This document shows positions 29,363 to 40,929 of a DNA stretch of 64,000 nt, piece by piece; position 1 is the stretch's first letter, and the number at the start of each line of letters is the position of its first letter. The stretch is from Echinarachnius parma (lineage: Eukaryota > Echinodermata > Echinoidea > Clypeasteroida > Echinarachniidae), in assembly GCA_037951105.1 (NCBI GenBank), contig JBAMJV010007142.1:1-64000 (forward strand), in the 5' to 3' direction. The notes beneath the pieces are model-generated. The model made no database searches. It saw nothing but the letters and a program-made list of their open reading frames with translations, and was not told the DNA's origin. Made by a program: the position numbers and the translations under genes.

Positions 29363-30623
29363 AGCTTGGTATATTTGTTTTATATCCCTTCTGTTTGCTC
29401 TATATCCTTCGCATGATTATAATCATCGCACAAATAAATGATTTCAATTAAACTTAAGTATTAAGGAAAACAAAAGGAAAACAAACCATTGATCATAGAA
29501 CCATCACTGCACTATGTTCTGTTTGTGACACTGGCCCCCTTAGCGCAATAGTCCTGGCACAGAGCGCGTATTGCGCTATCTTTCCATTCATGGTTACGCG
29601 CATTAACAATTAATGCGCACACAAATGCAAAACGCGCGCATCAAAGTGAATACTCAACCCACTTTACATACACATGTGTACGTGAATGGGAAAATAGCTA
29701 TTCGTACATTACATACATGAAATGAAAATGAACTGAATTACTGTCACGACCATGGAAGGACAACGATGCAGAATGTGCACCATTTTCGAAATTGTTTACT
29801 TCGAAAACCGCCATGTTATACATGAAATGCATCTCTAGAATATTTGTTGGAACTTGTTGATATTCACGGGTGAAAATATTCTGTATTTCGTTTTAAATTA
29901 CTCTTTGGGAAATCTCGTCGAGCATCTTTCGCAAGCTAAAACAAGACCTCCGCTCGCAGAGAAGCTGTTATTACACGCATCTCTATGGGCAATATGATCT
30001 ATAACGTTATTTTCCTGCTATCGGCAAAGATAGTAAAACATATTCCCCGATTTCAGATGTATAGTGGAAATAATCTTTATTGTGAGAGCCCCAATTGACC
30101 AATCACGTTTCTAGAATACTCATGAATATTCATAGAAGGGATATAATACAGGCCATCCCCCCCACCTCAAATATTGGGGGGGATATATCCCCCCATCCCC
30201 CCCGTGATCGACGCCCCTGTGTCATACCATTGAAGGTCACTAATTAAATTTGATTCGGAATACCTATAGAATCTCCCTTCGTTAGCTATTGTGTGCATCT
30301 TTTATGAGGACCAAGTTGGCGCTTTTCTTCTGTACAAGAAAAAACACCCATCATCATTGAGTAAATAATAACCTAATTGTTAACATGTTATTAACTGATG
30401 TGGCTCCAAGTGAGAATATTCTTGAACTCGAATAAAAATATCTGCTACATAAATATCTATACATGTATATGATGGGATTTTTTTTATTTCAATGATGACA
30501 ATGATATTGGCTAATGGAAATACTATTATTCGACTATAATTAGAATAAGTGCAGAACAACGAACTATAATTAAATTCAACCGTTATAAACAAATTAATTG
30601 GATAAATAGTCATCCCCTTTCAC

Positions 30624-30646
30624 CCCCCCCCCCCCCCCCCCCCCCC
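30624..30646. repeat. poly-C run
   Basis: An uninterrupted run of about 23 C. The surrounding 30218-30824 is otherwise AT-rich without a recognised gene. Confidence 0.9.
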
Positions 30647-30824
30647 GTATATCGACTAGACTGTTAAATTGTGAATTGAATAGCATGTAACTCGTAATAG
30701 ATTAACATGTTCATTTAATTAAATAATTAATACCCATCTAACTAACGTATATAACGCACGAGTAATGATACTCGGCGTCAAGTGTTAATTTAGTTCAGAG
30801 ATAAGTGAGATTGGACTGGTACGT

Positions 30825-31065
30825 CGTGGCGTAGCGCAGTCGGGCTGATTGTGATTTTTTTTTTTTTTTTTTTGTGTTTGGGGGGGGGGGGGGGGGGCAC
30901 ACGAATTACTGGGGGCACACTATATGTTTCGATTTTGTTTTGTGAAGGATTGTCCTTTTTATGTGTTTATTGTTTTATACAAGTATTGGGCGGGGGCATG
31001 CAGGTGCCCCCCATCGCTCGCCCCGCCACCCACCCCGGGGGGGGGGGGGGGGGGGCTACGCCACT
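30825..31065. mobile_element. hAT-like MITE family K, copy 1
   Basis: Starts CGTGGCGTAGCG and ends GCTACGCCACTG. Contains T and G runs, GGGGGCACAC words mirrored by GGTGCCCCCC, and a final G run of about 20. Confidence 0.75.
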
Positions 31066-31627
31066 GGGATTGATTGATCATCGATTTCCTCAAGGAAACA
31101 AAAGGGTGGCTTATTATTACCCCTGTCACGTCATGCATGTGGATAATGTGACACGGGCTTTGCTGTCAGACCAAATGACTCGGACACTTTTACGCGTTCA
31201 CGCTTTTGCGATTTAATTACTTTGATAAGAGAAATGCATGTTCTTTTGCTGTTCTGATTTCTGAATGTTATAAAAGTACATTTTTATTTGGCAAATAGAA
31301 TGCATGTATCAACTAGTATATTTATAGCAATCAGTTTTTAATTTAGGCTTGATGTCTTGGGTTGTAATACTACGACGCCAGATGAGTATGCGTATATCGT
31401 AACATATTTGGATAGGGCTTCCATCGGAAGATTGTCTGCATGGAGACACCAATGGTCGTTGGAGGACGTTTAACGGGTTCCCCATACTATATTTGGCAAT
31501 CGCCATAGAATTCATACAGGACCCAGAAGGTTCCCGTATACGTATATGGGTTAATAACCTTACCCTTCTAGGTCATTGAATTGGTCCTTCTTATAGGACC
31601 ACCAATCTCCCAAGAAAGATTGTATGA
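31066..31627. other. no gene recognised
   Basis: Mixed-composition sequence; short frames at 31309-31515 carry no motif. Confidence 0.4.
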
Positions 31628-31763
31628 CCGTTGCAGAAAGAGATACAATCGAAAATCAGATCATGTGTTCTGAATGCGCAAATGTTCTGACTTACAACCA
31701 ATTGTAACAGTTACAGATCGATTGTAAGTTACTTACAATCGATCGTATCTCTTTCTGCAACGG
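31628..31763. mobile_element. MITE family G, complete copy
   Basis: CCGTTGCAGAAAGAGATACA at the left is the complement of the right end TGTATCTC-like...TTTCTGCAACGG; the arms are about 27 bases. Internal TTACAA/TTGTAA words make further palindromes. Relatives are at 51761 and 62158. Confidence 0.8.
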
Positions 31764-31901
31764 TGTGAAACGTCCTCTCCTAATTATCCGTTTCCATGGT
31801 GACTGCCATGGGAGACGATTACTTATTTGGTCAAAAGCTCATGCTTTGAGCATTTTGATATAAGATACAAAAGACAAAGGTTAACTTACCAGATAGGTGG
31901 C

Positions 31902-32084
31902 ACAGTCAAACATGTCTAGTTTCTCAGCGGTCATCTGTTTATAGGAGCAAACCTGTCTAATAGTGGCCACTAAAAGTGATATCCTGCAGAAATAAAAACA
32001 ACCTGTCGACTTTATAGGTCACATATCTGCAGTGGATATGTTTTTTCCCCCTTGAGTGGTCACTATACACAGGTTTGACTGTAC
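31902..32084. mobile_element. MITE family V with ACAGTCAAAC ends
   Basis: ACAGTCAAACATGTCTA is mirrored by the complement of ATACACAGGTTTGACTGT. Inner words AGTGGCCACT / AGTGGTCACT and TCCTGCAG / CTGCAGTGGATA are also symmetric. Confidence 0.7.
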
Positions 32085-32789
32085 TGACACCAGGATGATT
32101 GGTAAACAAAACAAAAAATGGAAAGATCTTCTCTGTGATGCTGAACCAAAATATCTGCTGTCATATGCTTTATAGAGACACCATCTCTGATTATCTTAAT
32201 GCAATCTCCCTCATCTCAATTTTTAAACAATAAAATGAAAGAAAATAGAAAAGAGAGGTAGAAACGGACTATAGTGTCGATGGCGGAGAGACCCCTGATT
32301 GCCAGAGTCGCATTTGTGTGGGTGTTTATTCATTCTTCTTCCTCTTCCTCTTCATCGATCTCGCGGCTCTAATCATGCATCGTAATGATGTAGCAGACAG
32401 AAACAGAGACCGAATAAGCTAATCATCCATGATGTCCTCCTCTCACATATATCTACACACTGAAAATATTACATGCATTATGTAGAGCGAATTCATCATC
32501 ATATTGTATTAAAAACGACTGGTGGAAAAAGATTTGCCTCAGAGCTTGAAGCTTACTGACCGGAGATATATGGATGATGGTGAAGATGGTAGAGCGAGTT
32601 TTATGGGCTTTGGTTTAAGGATTGGCATGGGATAGGAGGCTAAATGTTCTACAGAAAGACGAGTTTACGATAAAAACCGCAACTTGTGGACATGGGCTTG
32701 CCGCACAGCTCTGACAGCTAACGTGGGCGAAACTATACACGGGCGAAGAATCGTAAATCAGAATAAACGGACGGTCCGACCTTTTATTA
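32085..32789. other. no gene recognised
   Basis: Contains a short TTC/CTC tract at 32335-32353. The part after 32640 may be a badly diverged body of family D. Confidence 0.4.
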
Positions 32790-32950
32790 TTTGTAGGTCT
32801 TACGATCAATATAACTCCACGAATATGAGGTTTCAATTCCTAATCTTTTCAAGGCGAGCTCTTAAATGACATTTTCTTTTCATGTTATAAGACAATAATC
32901 TTGCAAATTTTAAAATTTGGTTTGCTAAAAGTGGACAAGATCTTTAATCT
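32790..32950 (+). mobile_element. family D right-hand fragment
   Basis: ATAACTCCACGAATATGAG, TCTTAAATGACATTTTC, ATAAGACAATAATCTTGC and AAAAGTGGACAAGATCTTTAA follow the right end of the complete element at 46273. Confidence 0.7.
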
Positions 32951-33130
32951 TGAGATGGATTTGTTGTCTCATGTGTATCGTATGTGGTGCATGGAGCGGA
33001 CACATCGAGTGGATTTCCTATACGAGCGTATCGGCTGATAGGTACGGCTTTGCATCAAAGCTAGACAGTTCCTACAATAGGGTATTGTTGTTTTTAATTG
33101 TTTTTTAATTGTTTGATGTTTTCTTCCACA

Positions 33131-33165
33131 ACCCCATGTCCCCCATTATGTGTGGGGACATGGGG
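33131..33165. repeat. G/C hairpin
   Basis: CCCCATGTCCCCC and GGGGACATGGGG are separated by about ten bases. It has no neighbouring gene that would make it a terminator. Confidence 0.7.
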
Positions 33166-33299
33166 TAGTAGAAAACGTCTTTATTTAAATTATAAAATAA
33201 TACCCTCGTTTAGAAGCGACCATTTTGGACCCCCTCAGAGCTTGCTTGCTGTTTCAATTGATAATGGTGATAGGTGGTGTATGGCAGTGGAGATGTAGA

Positions 33300-33790
33300 A
33301 AAGGCGGTGTCAGGTGGCTTGGTATGATTGGTATTATAGAAATGGGGTGACGGTGTGGGGGGGGTGGGGGGCTTAGTATGATTTGGTATTGTAGAAAAGG
33401 GGTGAATGTTTGGGAGGGGGGCTTGGTATTGTAGAAAAGGGGTGAAGGTTTGGGAGGGGGGGGGGGGGGGGCTTGGTATGATTTCGTATTGTAGAGAAGA
33501 GGGTGTCGGGAGGCTAGGTATATTGGTATTGTAGAAATGGGGTGAAAGTGGTTGGGGGGGGGGGGGGGTGGGGGGGGCTTGGTAGTATTTGGTATTGTAG
33601 AAAAGGAGATGAAAGGGGGGGGGGGCTTGGTATTATTTGGTATTGTAGAAAAGGGTGAAAGGGGCGGGGGGCTTGGTATTAATTGGTATTGTAGAAAAGG
33701 GTTGAAAGGGGAAGGGGGCTTGGTATTATTTGGTATTGTAGAAAAGAAGTGACGTAAGGGCGAGTGGTTGGTAAAAAGGGGTATAGGGGT
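33300..33790 (+). repeat. G-rich minisatellite, about nine units
   Basis: Units of about 40-65 bases carry GGCTTGGTAT, ATTTGGTATTGTAGAAAAGG and GGTGAAAG separated by G runs of variable length. The open frames (for example 33552-33752) repeat VLFGIVEK-like words only because the unit length is close to a multiple of three. Confidence 0.9.
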
Positions 33791-34287
33791 ATATAGGGGG
33801 GTGGCCCGGTGTGATTTTTATTGCAGAGATTACGTATGAAATGTATTATGCGCAGACTGATATACTTTTGTTTTGATCTGCAAACGATTTTGATCTTCAA
33901 ACGATCAATCGTTCGATGGATTATATGTTGCTGTTTTTTTTTAAATCGAATCTCAACACATCTTAATCCCTTAGCGGTGGTGGGGATAGGACGGAAGATA
34001 TTGCATTTTTGATATTGATAAGCTGGTTTGGCTCTAACATGAATTTTTAAAGAGGTCGGCAAAAAAAAGGTATATTGACTGTAACATTATCTTATCTAAA
34101 AAATTCAGGTAATGTTCAAAAACTGTTCAACTTCAGGATACCACAAACCTACCCTGCACTACTGCCGAATCCAATAAGAAGCAAGCTCCAAATATATGGG
34201 GGCATAATATCATATGGTTTTAAAACTCGCCAGCAATGAAATAATATTTCTGAACCTTATATTACTACTGTAATTTTATTTTGTTAA

Positions 34288-34871
34288 AGAGGGATAGTTG
34301 AGTTTTGGGAGAGACGTGGGCGCTAGACTACTTAATTTGTTTGTGAGGTAATGAAAAACTGAGTGTAAAATTTGAAAGAGCATGAATATTTAAAGAATAA
34401 AATCATCTTTATTTGATACAAAATCGGTTCAGGAGACCTTCTAGAGAAATATCCATAAATATAGACAATTTGTAATAAAGCTGCGGGCCGCCAGGTTTAT
34501 TAGAGAATTTTGAACCAGCCGTTGAAATTCGTTTTTAAAATGCATCCCTCTTTTAAAAAAATTCAAAAGAGGTTTTTAGATAGTTGTCTGTCCTCTCTAA
34601 CTAATCACTATTAAAACAAAACGTCACATGCCACAATATGTTAGTTAAAGCGTTTTAAACAAATGCATTTTTTGAAAAGCGCCCTCTTTAGTTTAAACAG
34701 CTCTTTTTGAATGATAACAGGCTTTTTACTTAGTCGTCTTGTAATCTGTTGTATTCCTTTTTGAGCATGATGGAGTTATAATTATTAGTTTGTAATGTAA
34801 TGGTGCATGTTTTGGTTAACTACAGTTTGACTAAAACTGTACTCTCTCTACCAGAACACCAACTATCCCCT
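34288..34871 (+). mobile_element. TTAA MITE family A, copy 9 (diverged)
   Basis: TTAA at 34284-34287 and 34872-34875; AGAGGGATAGTTGAGTTTTG to CCAACTATCCCC. It has many small insertions compared with other copies. Confidence 0.85.
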
Positions 34872-35014
34872 TTAAACTCTCTCAAATAGGCATCCCGTCA
34901 TTATTCTCAAACCAGGGGGCAAAGCGCTAGTCCAAGTAATGGGGAACGTGAATTATCATTTTTTGTTGTGTAATGTTTATTCATATGTTTTGTTGTCACT
35001 TTATATTGTCAAAT

Positions 35015-35066
35015 TACGTGTGTGTGTGTGTGTGTGTGTGTGTTTGTGTGTGTGTGTATGTGTGTA
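35015..35066. repeat. (TG)n microsatellite
   Basis: A TG tract of about 50 bases with single interruptions. Confidence 0.9.
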
Positions 35067-35384
35067 TATATGTGTGAGCGTGTATGGGAGGTGTGAGGTG
35101 GGAGGAGGGAGGAAGGCGTGTAACTCCCACTCCCGTGACTGCGTCACTTGCCCGAACGTATCAGCAATACTATGCAAATATACATTATTATTGTGTTTCT
35201 TGGGTGGTAATTATTTTTTTGGGAGTAGTACATAATGAGTAAACAGCACCAAGATAAAGACAGGAATAGGATGGCCTGAATTGTTTTTCCAGTCACAGAG
35301 GAAAATTCGTGTCGCTCTGTTTAATGGATTCTTGTTTACACAGATATTATGGCAAAGCAACTAAGAATTAAGTCGATTATTTCT

Positions 35385-35415
<31 letters not shown>

Positions 35416-35440
35416 CTTCTTCTTCTTCTTCTTCTCTTCT

Positions 35441-35475
<35 letters not shown>

Positions 35476-35584
35476 CTTCTTCTTCTTCTTCTTCTTCTTC
35501 TTCTTCTTCTTCTTCTTCTTCTTCTTCTTCTTCTTCTTCTTCTTCTTCTTCTTCTTCTTCTTCTTCTTCTTCTTCTTCTTCTTC
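35385..35584. repeat. (TTC)n microsatellite
   Basis: Nearly 200 bases of TTC, pure from about 35447. The serine-rich frame across it is not a gene. Confidence 0.95.
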
Positions 35585-35928
35585 ATTTTTACAAAATGCT
35601 TCCTCTTTTCAAAAATTTACAAAGGTGGTTTTTAAATAGTTGTTGATAATCTCTCTATCTAATCACTATTTCAACATAACATCACATGCACAATATTTCA
35701 TTTAAAATGGTTAAGACCGATGGGTGTTCAGAGAGGCGCCCTCTTGAGTTTTAACGGCTCTTTTTAAATGATACCAGGCATTTTACTTAGTTATTTGTAA
35801 TTTTGTATTCCTTTCAAGCATGGTAGAGTTATAACTATTAGTTTGTAATGTAATGGTGCAGATTTTGCTACACAAAAATTCAGTTTGACCAAAACTGTAC
35901 TCTCTTTACCAGAACTCAACTATCCCTT
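35585..35928 (+). mobile_element. TTAA MITE family A, right part
   Basis: AAAATGCTTCCTCTTTTCAA to CAGAACTCAACTATCCC. The left third is replaced by the TTC array, and the right TTAA is altered. Confidence 0.85.
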
Positions 35929-35989
35929 TATTAACTTCCGAAATCGTAGAAAATCCCGCCGTAAGTATAAAAATCGTTGCGGCACTCGG

Positions 35990-36240
35990 TGCATTTGTGT
36001 CCTAGTCATTAATAGAGACTCAGGCCAGCAAACGCGGCGAAACAAGCTGTGAAATGCTGGGCCCTATCTCAGCGCGCGCGCATGGAACTTTCCATTTTAT
36101 TTTTGCATTTAATGTTGTTATGGTTCAGATCATACCATATAAACCCTCTGCTAAAATATTTCAATCAATTAGTTTGGCCAAATAGAGTTGACTACCGTAA
36201 CTTTTCCCATTACTGCTTTTTGGAGTTTATTTTGTTTTTG
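35990..36240. repeat. degenerate interspersed repeat S, copy 1
   Basis: AATCAATTAGTTTGGCCAAA and the following TTTTCCCATTACTGCTTTT match 60030-60110. A weaker match is at 21300-21350. Type unknown. Confidence 0.45.
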
Positions 36241-36700
36241 TATTATTTTCGTTTACTACCTGCCGATACAAACTATGGTGTGAACGTAGTGTTATTGTGG
36301 ATTGTACACGAGCGTCTTTGGCAGAGTATCCAGTATCCTACATTATTCAATTTGATCAACAGCACATCGGAATAATCCGTTGCCATAGAAACACTACTGT
36401 CTAATGCCGCTTTAATACTGCTATTTCCATTATCTTTTTTATCTCCATAGACATGGATCACAGATTAAAGTTGAACTCGAAAGCATACCACGATACTACG
36501 AGAGATGATAAGATTTGCATAATTTAGTTTTCATGGCAACAGGACATAATTTCTCCATAGACCCCAGCCCGCGAGTGTGTTCGTGAATAGTCCCGAATGT
36601 GGTTAACCCTCGGAATGCCAAGACAAGACATCTTAGACAAGTTAAAATGAACAGATTAATCCGTCGTTTATCTGCCTTACTATGATTGGAAGCATGGTGA
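36241..36700. other. no gene recognised
   Basis: Mixed sequence with no family match. Confidence 0.4.
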
Positions 36701-36732
36701 GGAACATGCATGGCGTCAACAGGCGGGGAAAC

Positions 36733-36796
36733 GGGGGGGGGGGGGGGGGGACATGTGCCCCCCCCCCCCCCCACATTGTGTGTGTGTGTGTGTGCA

Positions 36797-36890
<94 letters not shown>

Positions 36891-36927
36891 TGAGGGGGGG
36901 GGGGGGGGTTCTACCCCCCCCCCCCCT
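36733..36927. repeat. G/C runs flanking a (GT)n microsatellite
   Basis: A G run, ACATGTGCCCC and a C run are followed by about 110 bases of GT (36777-36892), another G run and a C run. The outer words GGCGTCAACAGG (36708) and GCTGTCGACGCC (36941) suggest an L-like element around it. Confidence 0.85.
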
Positions 36928-36949
36928 TTGAGAAGCTGTCGACGCCCTT

Positions 36950-37699
36950 GGTGAGAAGTCTTTGCAATTCATTTCGCACTGATGCATTGTGTGCGTATAA
37001 AGGAATACAGTCATTAGATCCGATTATTATGAGCATGATTATTCCTTCTATTCAGTTTTTATGAGTAAACACAACAATATTGTCCGGGTTTCATAAATAC
37101 TATTCATGCTATACTAGTATAATAAACTAGGTTTGCCAAAATAGTGGATGCTATGCCTATTGAATCATTGAATTTTTTTTTTTTTAATTGTTTCGTTTTC
37201 TATGCAGTTCCATGCATTTTACCATGTTGTTGTTCTCGCATGTAGCGAGATTCAAAATAAAACAAATTCTTATGAATGATCATGATTATCATATCACATT
37301 GACTTTCTTTGATCATGCTGATATCTTTATCGGGTGCGGCGGATGCGAAAAAACATGTCTATTTTTCCCTATTATCGGCATGAGAGCTTTTGATGAGCAC
37401 GTATCTTTTCGAGTCGGCATGTATCAAGTTCAGCGGCGATTTGTTGTAATTCTAGCTTTGAGATATCCTTGGATCAAATCTGCTGTATATAGTCTTGAAG
37501 AATCTATGAGCTTTACTGGCAGATTTGTCGTTCATGTTGGTAATCTTGAGCCAAGGGGGTTGTTGCCTTGAGGGCATACGCTATAAAGCTAAAGCTGCAT
37601 TATCTCTCGCTCGTCGAGTGGTTGGATTTGGAGAGATCCTTATTATGTAGCTTGACTTAGAACATTCCCATGCTTTCGTCTCAAATCTGGCGAGCAGGT
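36950..37699. other. no gene recognised; 127-codon open frame at 37188-37571
   Basis: The frame on the + strand is the longest in the window that is not explained by a repeat. It shows no signal peptide, repeat or catalytic motif that I recognise. It starts in a T-rich tract and has no clear splice or polyadenylation context, so I do not call it a gene. Confidence 0.3.
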
Positions 37700-37700
37700 A

Positions 37701-37980
37701 AAGGCCCAGTCCCATACTGACGATTTAGGTCGTGTTGCATCGTATTACATCGTATCGGTTCTTCCCCAAAACCATGGGCATAGATCTGTCATTGATACCC
37801 ATTAAACTGGGGGGGGGGGGGGGGGGTGATCTATTCATTCATCCCCCCTGATGAATAGGTATTACGTAAGTCGCTACGCCCATGCCCAAAACCGTGGCTA
37901 AATCGAGTCGATTCGTTCTAGTAAATCGTTGCGAGTCGTTACGAGTCGCCGTGAAAATCGTCAGTATGGGACTGGGCCTT
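37701..37980. mobile_element. MITE family M with 26-base inverted ends
   Basis: AAGGCCCAGTCCCATACTGA at the left is exactly complementary to the right end TCAGTATGGGACTGGGCCTT, and matching continues through CGATTT. TAA flanks both sides if the element starts at AGGCCC, as in PIF/Harbinger elements. A second element is nested inside. Confidence 0.85.
37773..37884. mobile_element. hAT-like MITE nested in family M
   Basis: CATGGGCATAG...CTACGCCCATG, 112 bp, flanked on both sides by CCCAAAAC (37765-37772 and 37885-37892). The 8-bp duplication is diagnostic of hAT-type integration. It contains a G run and the mirrored ATACCCATT / GATGAATAGG words. Confidence 0.88.
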
Positions 37981-38275
37981 AAGACGATTTCGTGTAAAAC
38001 ATAACAAAACACCCGGGCAACAAAGTATGATAATACAAATAATCACACAGTCTCGATAATGTTACGGGTGATGGCATATCATTGAGGTACACAAAATACC
38101 TGCTTTCTGAGCATGCCAATGAGAATCACATGTCAATGAGAGTGCACAACTATATAGGTTGGGAAACCTTTTTTTCGGGAGTTGCTGCCATGGGCTACAT
38201 GGAATAATTATGCTAAACAACGCAGATAGAAACAAAGTCTCGGGGTGATTTGGGGGATAGTAAGCAAATAATTAC

Positions 38276-39582
38276 CGTTGGTGAAGGTGATGGGATGACC
38301 TATCATTTCCGAGGCGATCTGGATGTAGCTATTTTTCCTAAGCGAAGCTGAGGAAAGATAGCGTATTCATTCAGATCGCCGAGGAAGTGATAGTTTGCCA
38401 TCGCCTGAAACCAAAAGGTGATTATTTGCTTTATATTCCACATCAATTATTTTGATCACAAACGACCTATAACTAAACACGAAGGGCTAAAAAGTTTGGA
38501 ATATTGAGCAATTGATCGAGTCTTTTATTTTAATTTCGTAAATCCTTCACATGAACAAGATTTATGATTAAAAGTCAAATACGCTTATACCATTGTCTAT
38601 TAAGCGTAGCCGCGCGTAAACGTTGCGCATCAGTGCGCTACCATTCTGCGCACTAACGCGCGCACGCGTACTTGCGCGCGAACAATTGAAGATAGTATAC
38701 AGTCAAAGACTGTAGAATTACAAGACAGCTCACTGGCGGTCGCGCAGCGATGTCCCTTCAAACAAAATGAAGATTCAAATCGAGCTTAAGCCAGACCTTA
38801 GTAACCATAGGGAATGTATTATATCACTGTATTTGTGTCATTTTTATTAATAAAAAACATTTTAAAATTATAGTCGATAGCTTTTTTGGAAATTCAGTTC
38901 CCTTCTTTAGTATGATTTTTAAAGAAAATAAAGATTAGACCGATCTTCCTAAAATTCGGCAAATTAGGCTAGTATGAAGATTGACCAAGATCTTAGTGGC
39001 GACCTTAGTAACCTTTAGGGATATGTCTTTATGTAGAAATAATATTATCCTCATGATAAGAAAAATATTTAAAAATTATAGTCGATAGCGATTTTACAAT
39101 TGAAATCAAAGCTGTGAGAAACATATTTTTTAAATTTAAAGATTTTTACCGTGTAGAGAAAAATGGCAATGGCCACTCGCGTATTATAATGTTAATGCGC
39201 GCTCAGTCCGCGCACTGTCTGTATTTAATTCTTTATAATTGTACGCGTACCCAAGTGCGCAAAGCAAATTTCACGCGCGATATGCACATTTGGGGTCGTC
39301 AAACTTTATCACGTCATCTTGAAGTTATTTTTAGTCAGGCGAAGTAAACATTGTTATTGTGAGGTCATAATGAAAAGCCTGCGTATCAAAGTGCGTGTTA
39401 ATTTTGTACATCGCGCTCTGCCCATTCACTTTATAATCACCCTTTGGTTTCAGGCAATGGCAAACTATCACTTCCTCGGCGATCTGAATGTATACGCTAT
39501 CTTTCCTCAGCTTCGCTTCGGAAAGATAGCTACATCCAGATCGCCTCGGTAGTGATAGTTTGTCCCATCACCTTCACCAACG
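38276..39582. mobile_element. 1.3-kb fold-back element whose arms each carry a hairpin
   Basis: About 150 bases at the left (CGTTGGTGAAGGTGATGGGA ... GAAACCAAAAGGTGATTAT) are repeated inverted at the right. Within each arm, GGCGATCTGGATGTA-GCTATCTTTCC is followed by its own complement around AAGCGAAGCTGA, a hairpin of about 70 bases. The middle holds CG-rich patches (38605-38690, 39190-39285). No protein is encoded. Confidence 0.88.
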
Positions 39583-39784
39583 ACATGCATGGCAATGAAC
39601 ATGGAAAATTCCGTGTGTTGCATGTATTGACCCTATTCATGTTTTCACCTCATTAATTGTTCAAAACCTCGAGAATCGATGAACCGCAATCATAGAGCCC
39701 TCTCTGAGGCCAATATGTGTTCTAGCCTAGACGTGCAACATGATGCTGACTGAACCTCTCACATTCCCGTTGGTTGGGTATTAA

Positions 39785-40441
39785 AGGTTGGCTGACAAGA
39801 AAACTACCTAAAAATTGTGTTTTACTGTATCTAAGGTAGATTGTCATGAAGATTACTAATAAAAAAACATAGGTTCCGCGTCGGAAAACCCAGTAAAATA
39901 AAAAAAAATCAACTTTTAAATTCACTTTAGTAATCCCCGTAAAAAAATTGAGTCCGGGCAAAGAAAAATGACATCATCTTTGTGACGTCACATGCAGGCA
40001 ATCGCAGTATAGCTCGGTCATAGACGTACACCCTGAGTGCAATACTCACGTTGAGAGAGAGAGATATTATTTCGATTTTTTTTCAATATTTGCAAACATT
40101 TGTTAACGTTTATATCATGGATGATCTACACTCAAATGTTTTGCTGCAAGCTGCTATAATTAATTTCTTAGGAATTTTCATGTAAACCATTCACATTCCT
40201 CCGTGTTGCGGTCTGCTTGTGATGTCATGATCCGGGTTGCACGTGCGCACATTCCCGCTCCGCTATAAATTACTTTTTTAGCAGTATGGAACGCCGATGC
40301 GAAAACAAGCAAAAAAGTTGCATGAAATTTACCTTTCTTGCCCAACTTAAGGATTTCTTTGAAAAAAAGAGTGTGGTATATCAATATAGGCACATATTTA
40401 AAGCTATAAACCTGAATCAAAGCCGGGATTTCACCATACCT
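39785..40441. mobile_element. probable TTAA element family T
   Basis: TTAA-AGGTTGGCTGACAAG at the left and TTTCACCATACCT-TTAA at the right are imperfect inverted ends. The right TTAA (40442-40445) is shared with the family C copy that follows. Only one copy was seen. Confidence 0.45.
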
Positions 40442-40445
40442 TTAA

Positions 40446-40864
40446 ACTGTACCACCAAAAAATAATATTTCTTATTAAAGAAAGGTAACATCTTTAGTAT
40501 TCCATTCCATCAACAAGTTCACAAATATATGTTTCCAGAAAAAAAATACATAATTGGAAAACGCATCACCATTCTAAAGCATGCGTTAATGCGGTCTGAA
40601 TTGCGAAGACTATAATGTGTGCAGAGCGACCGAATCGCCAGGGATTCTATTGTCTACAAACGTACGCGTGAATAGCATTTGCGCACTCGCAAATGTTTGA
40701 CCTGTTGGGAACCAGGAAATAGTAGTGGTTCCGTAAGTGGTGGAAATTAATTGCTTTGTTTATGAATTACACAACCCTTTGCAAAACGTTGGGTATCTAT
40801 TTGATATGACAAAACGGTACCAAAACATTATAATAATGTGTCGTTCTTTGCCTGGTGGTCCCCT
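40446..40864 (-). mobile_element. TTAA MITE family C, copy 3
   Basis: Reverse orientation: ACTGTACCACC at the left, TTCTTTGCCTGGTGGTCCCC at the right, TTAA at 40442-40445 and 40865-40868. The body GGTTCCGTAAGTGGTGG and ACACAACCCTTTGC is clear. Confidence 0.87.
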
Positions 40865-40929
40865 TTAAAATTGGTTGGTTGTTTAGTTGATGTAGACGCG
40901 TTCAATTAATCATGAGTTTGTATGTCTGT

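Larger units (their letters stand above)
28467..30217. mobile_element. composite element L bounded by GGGCGTCGAT / ATCGACGCCC
   Basis: Left AAGGGCGTCGAT and right GATCGACGCCCCTG form inverted ends. The right part (GGGGGGATATATCCCCCC next to CTCAAATATTGGGG) matches the complement of the fragment at 44538. The interior holds the family I insertion, a G/C palindrome (28990-29025), and the long palindrome at 29214. Whether it is one element or several is open. Confidence 0.5.

Noticed and set aside
33131-33165. Rho-independent terminator
   Set aside because: This is animal DNA, and the hairpin has no associated gene or T tract.
35349-35639. Poly-serine protein
   Set aside because: It is the (TTC)n array read in one frame.
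36496-37014. 172-codon minus-strand frame with a His-Thr repeat
   Set aside because: It is a reading of the (GT)n microsatellite and G/C runs; both strands are open for the same reason.
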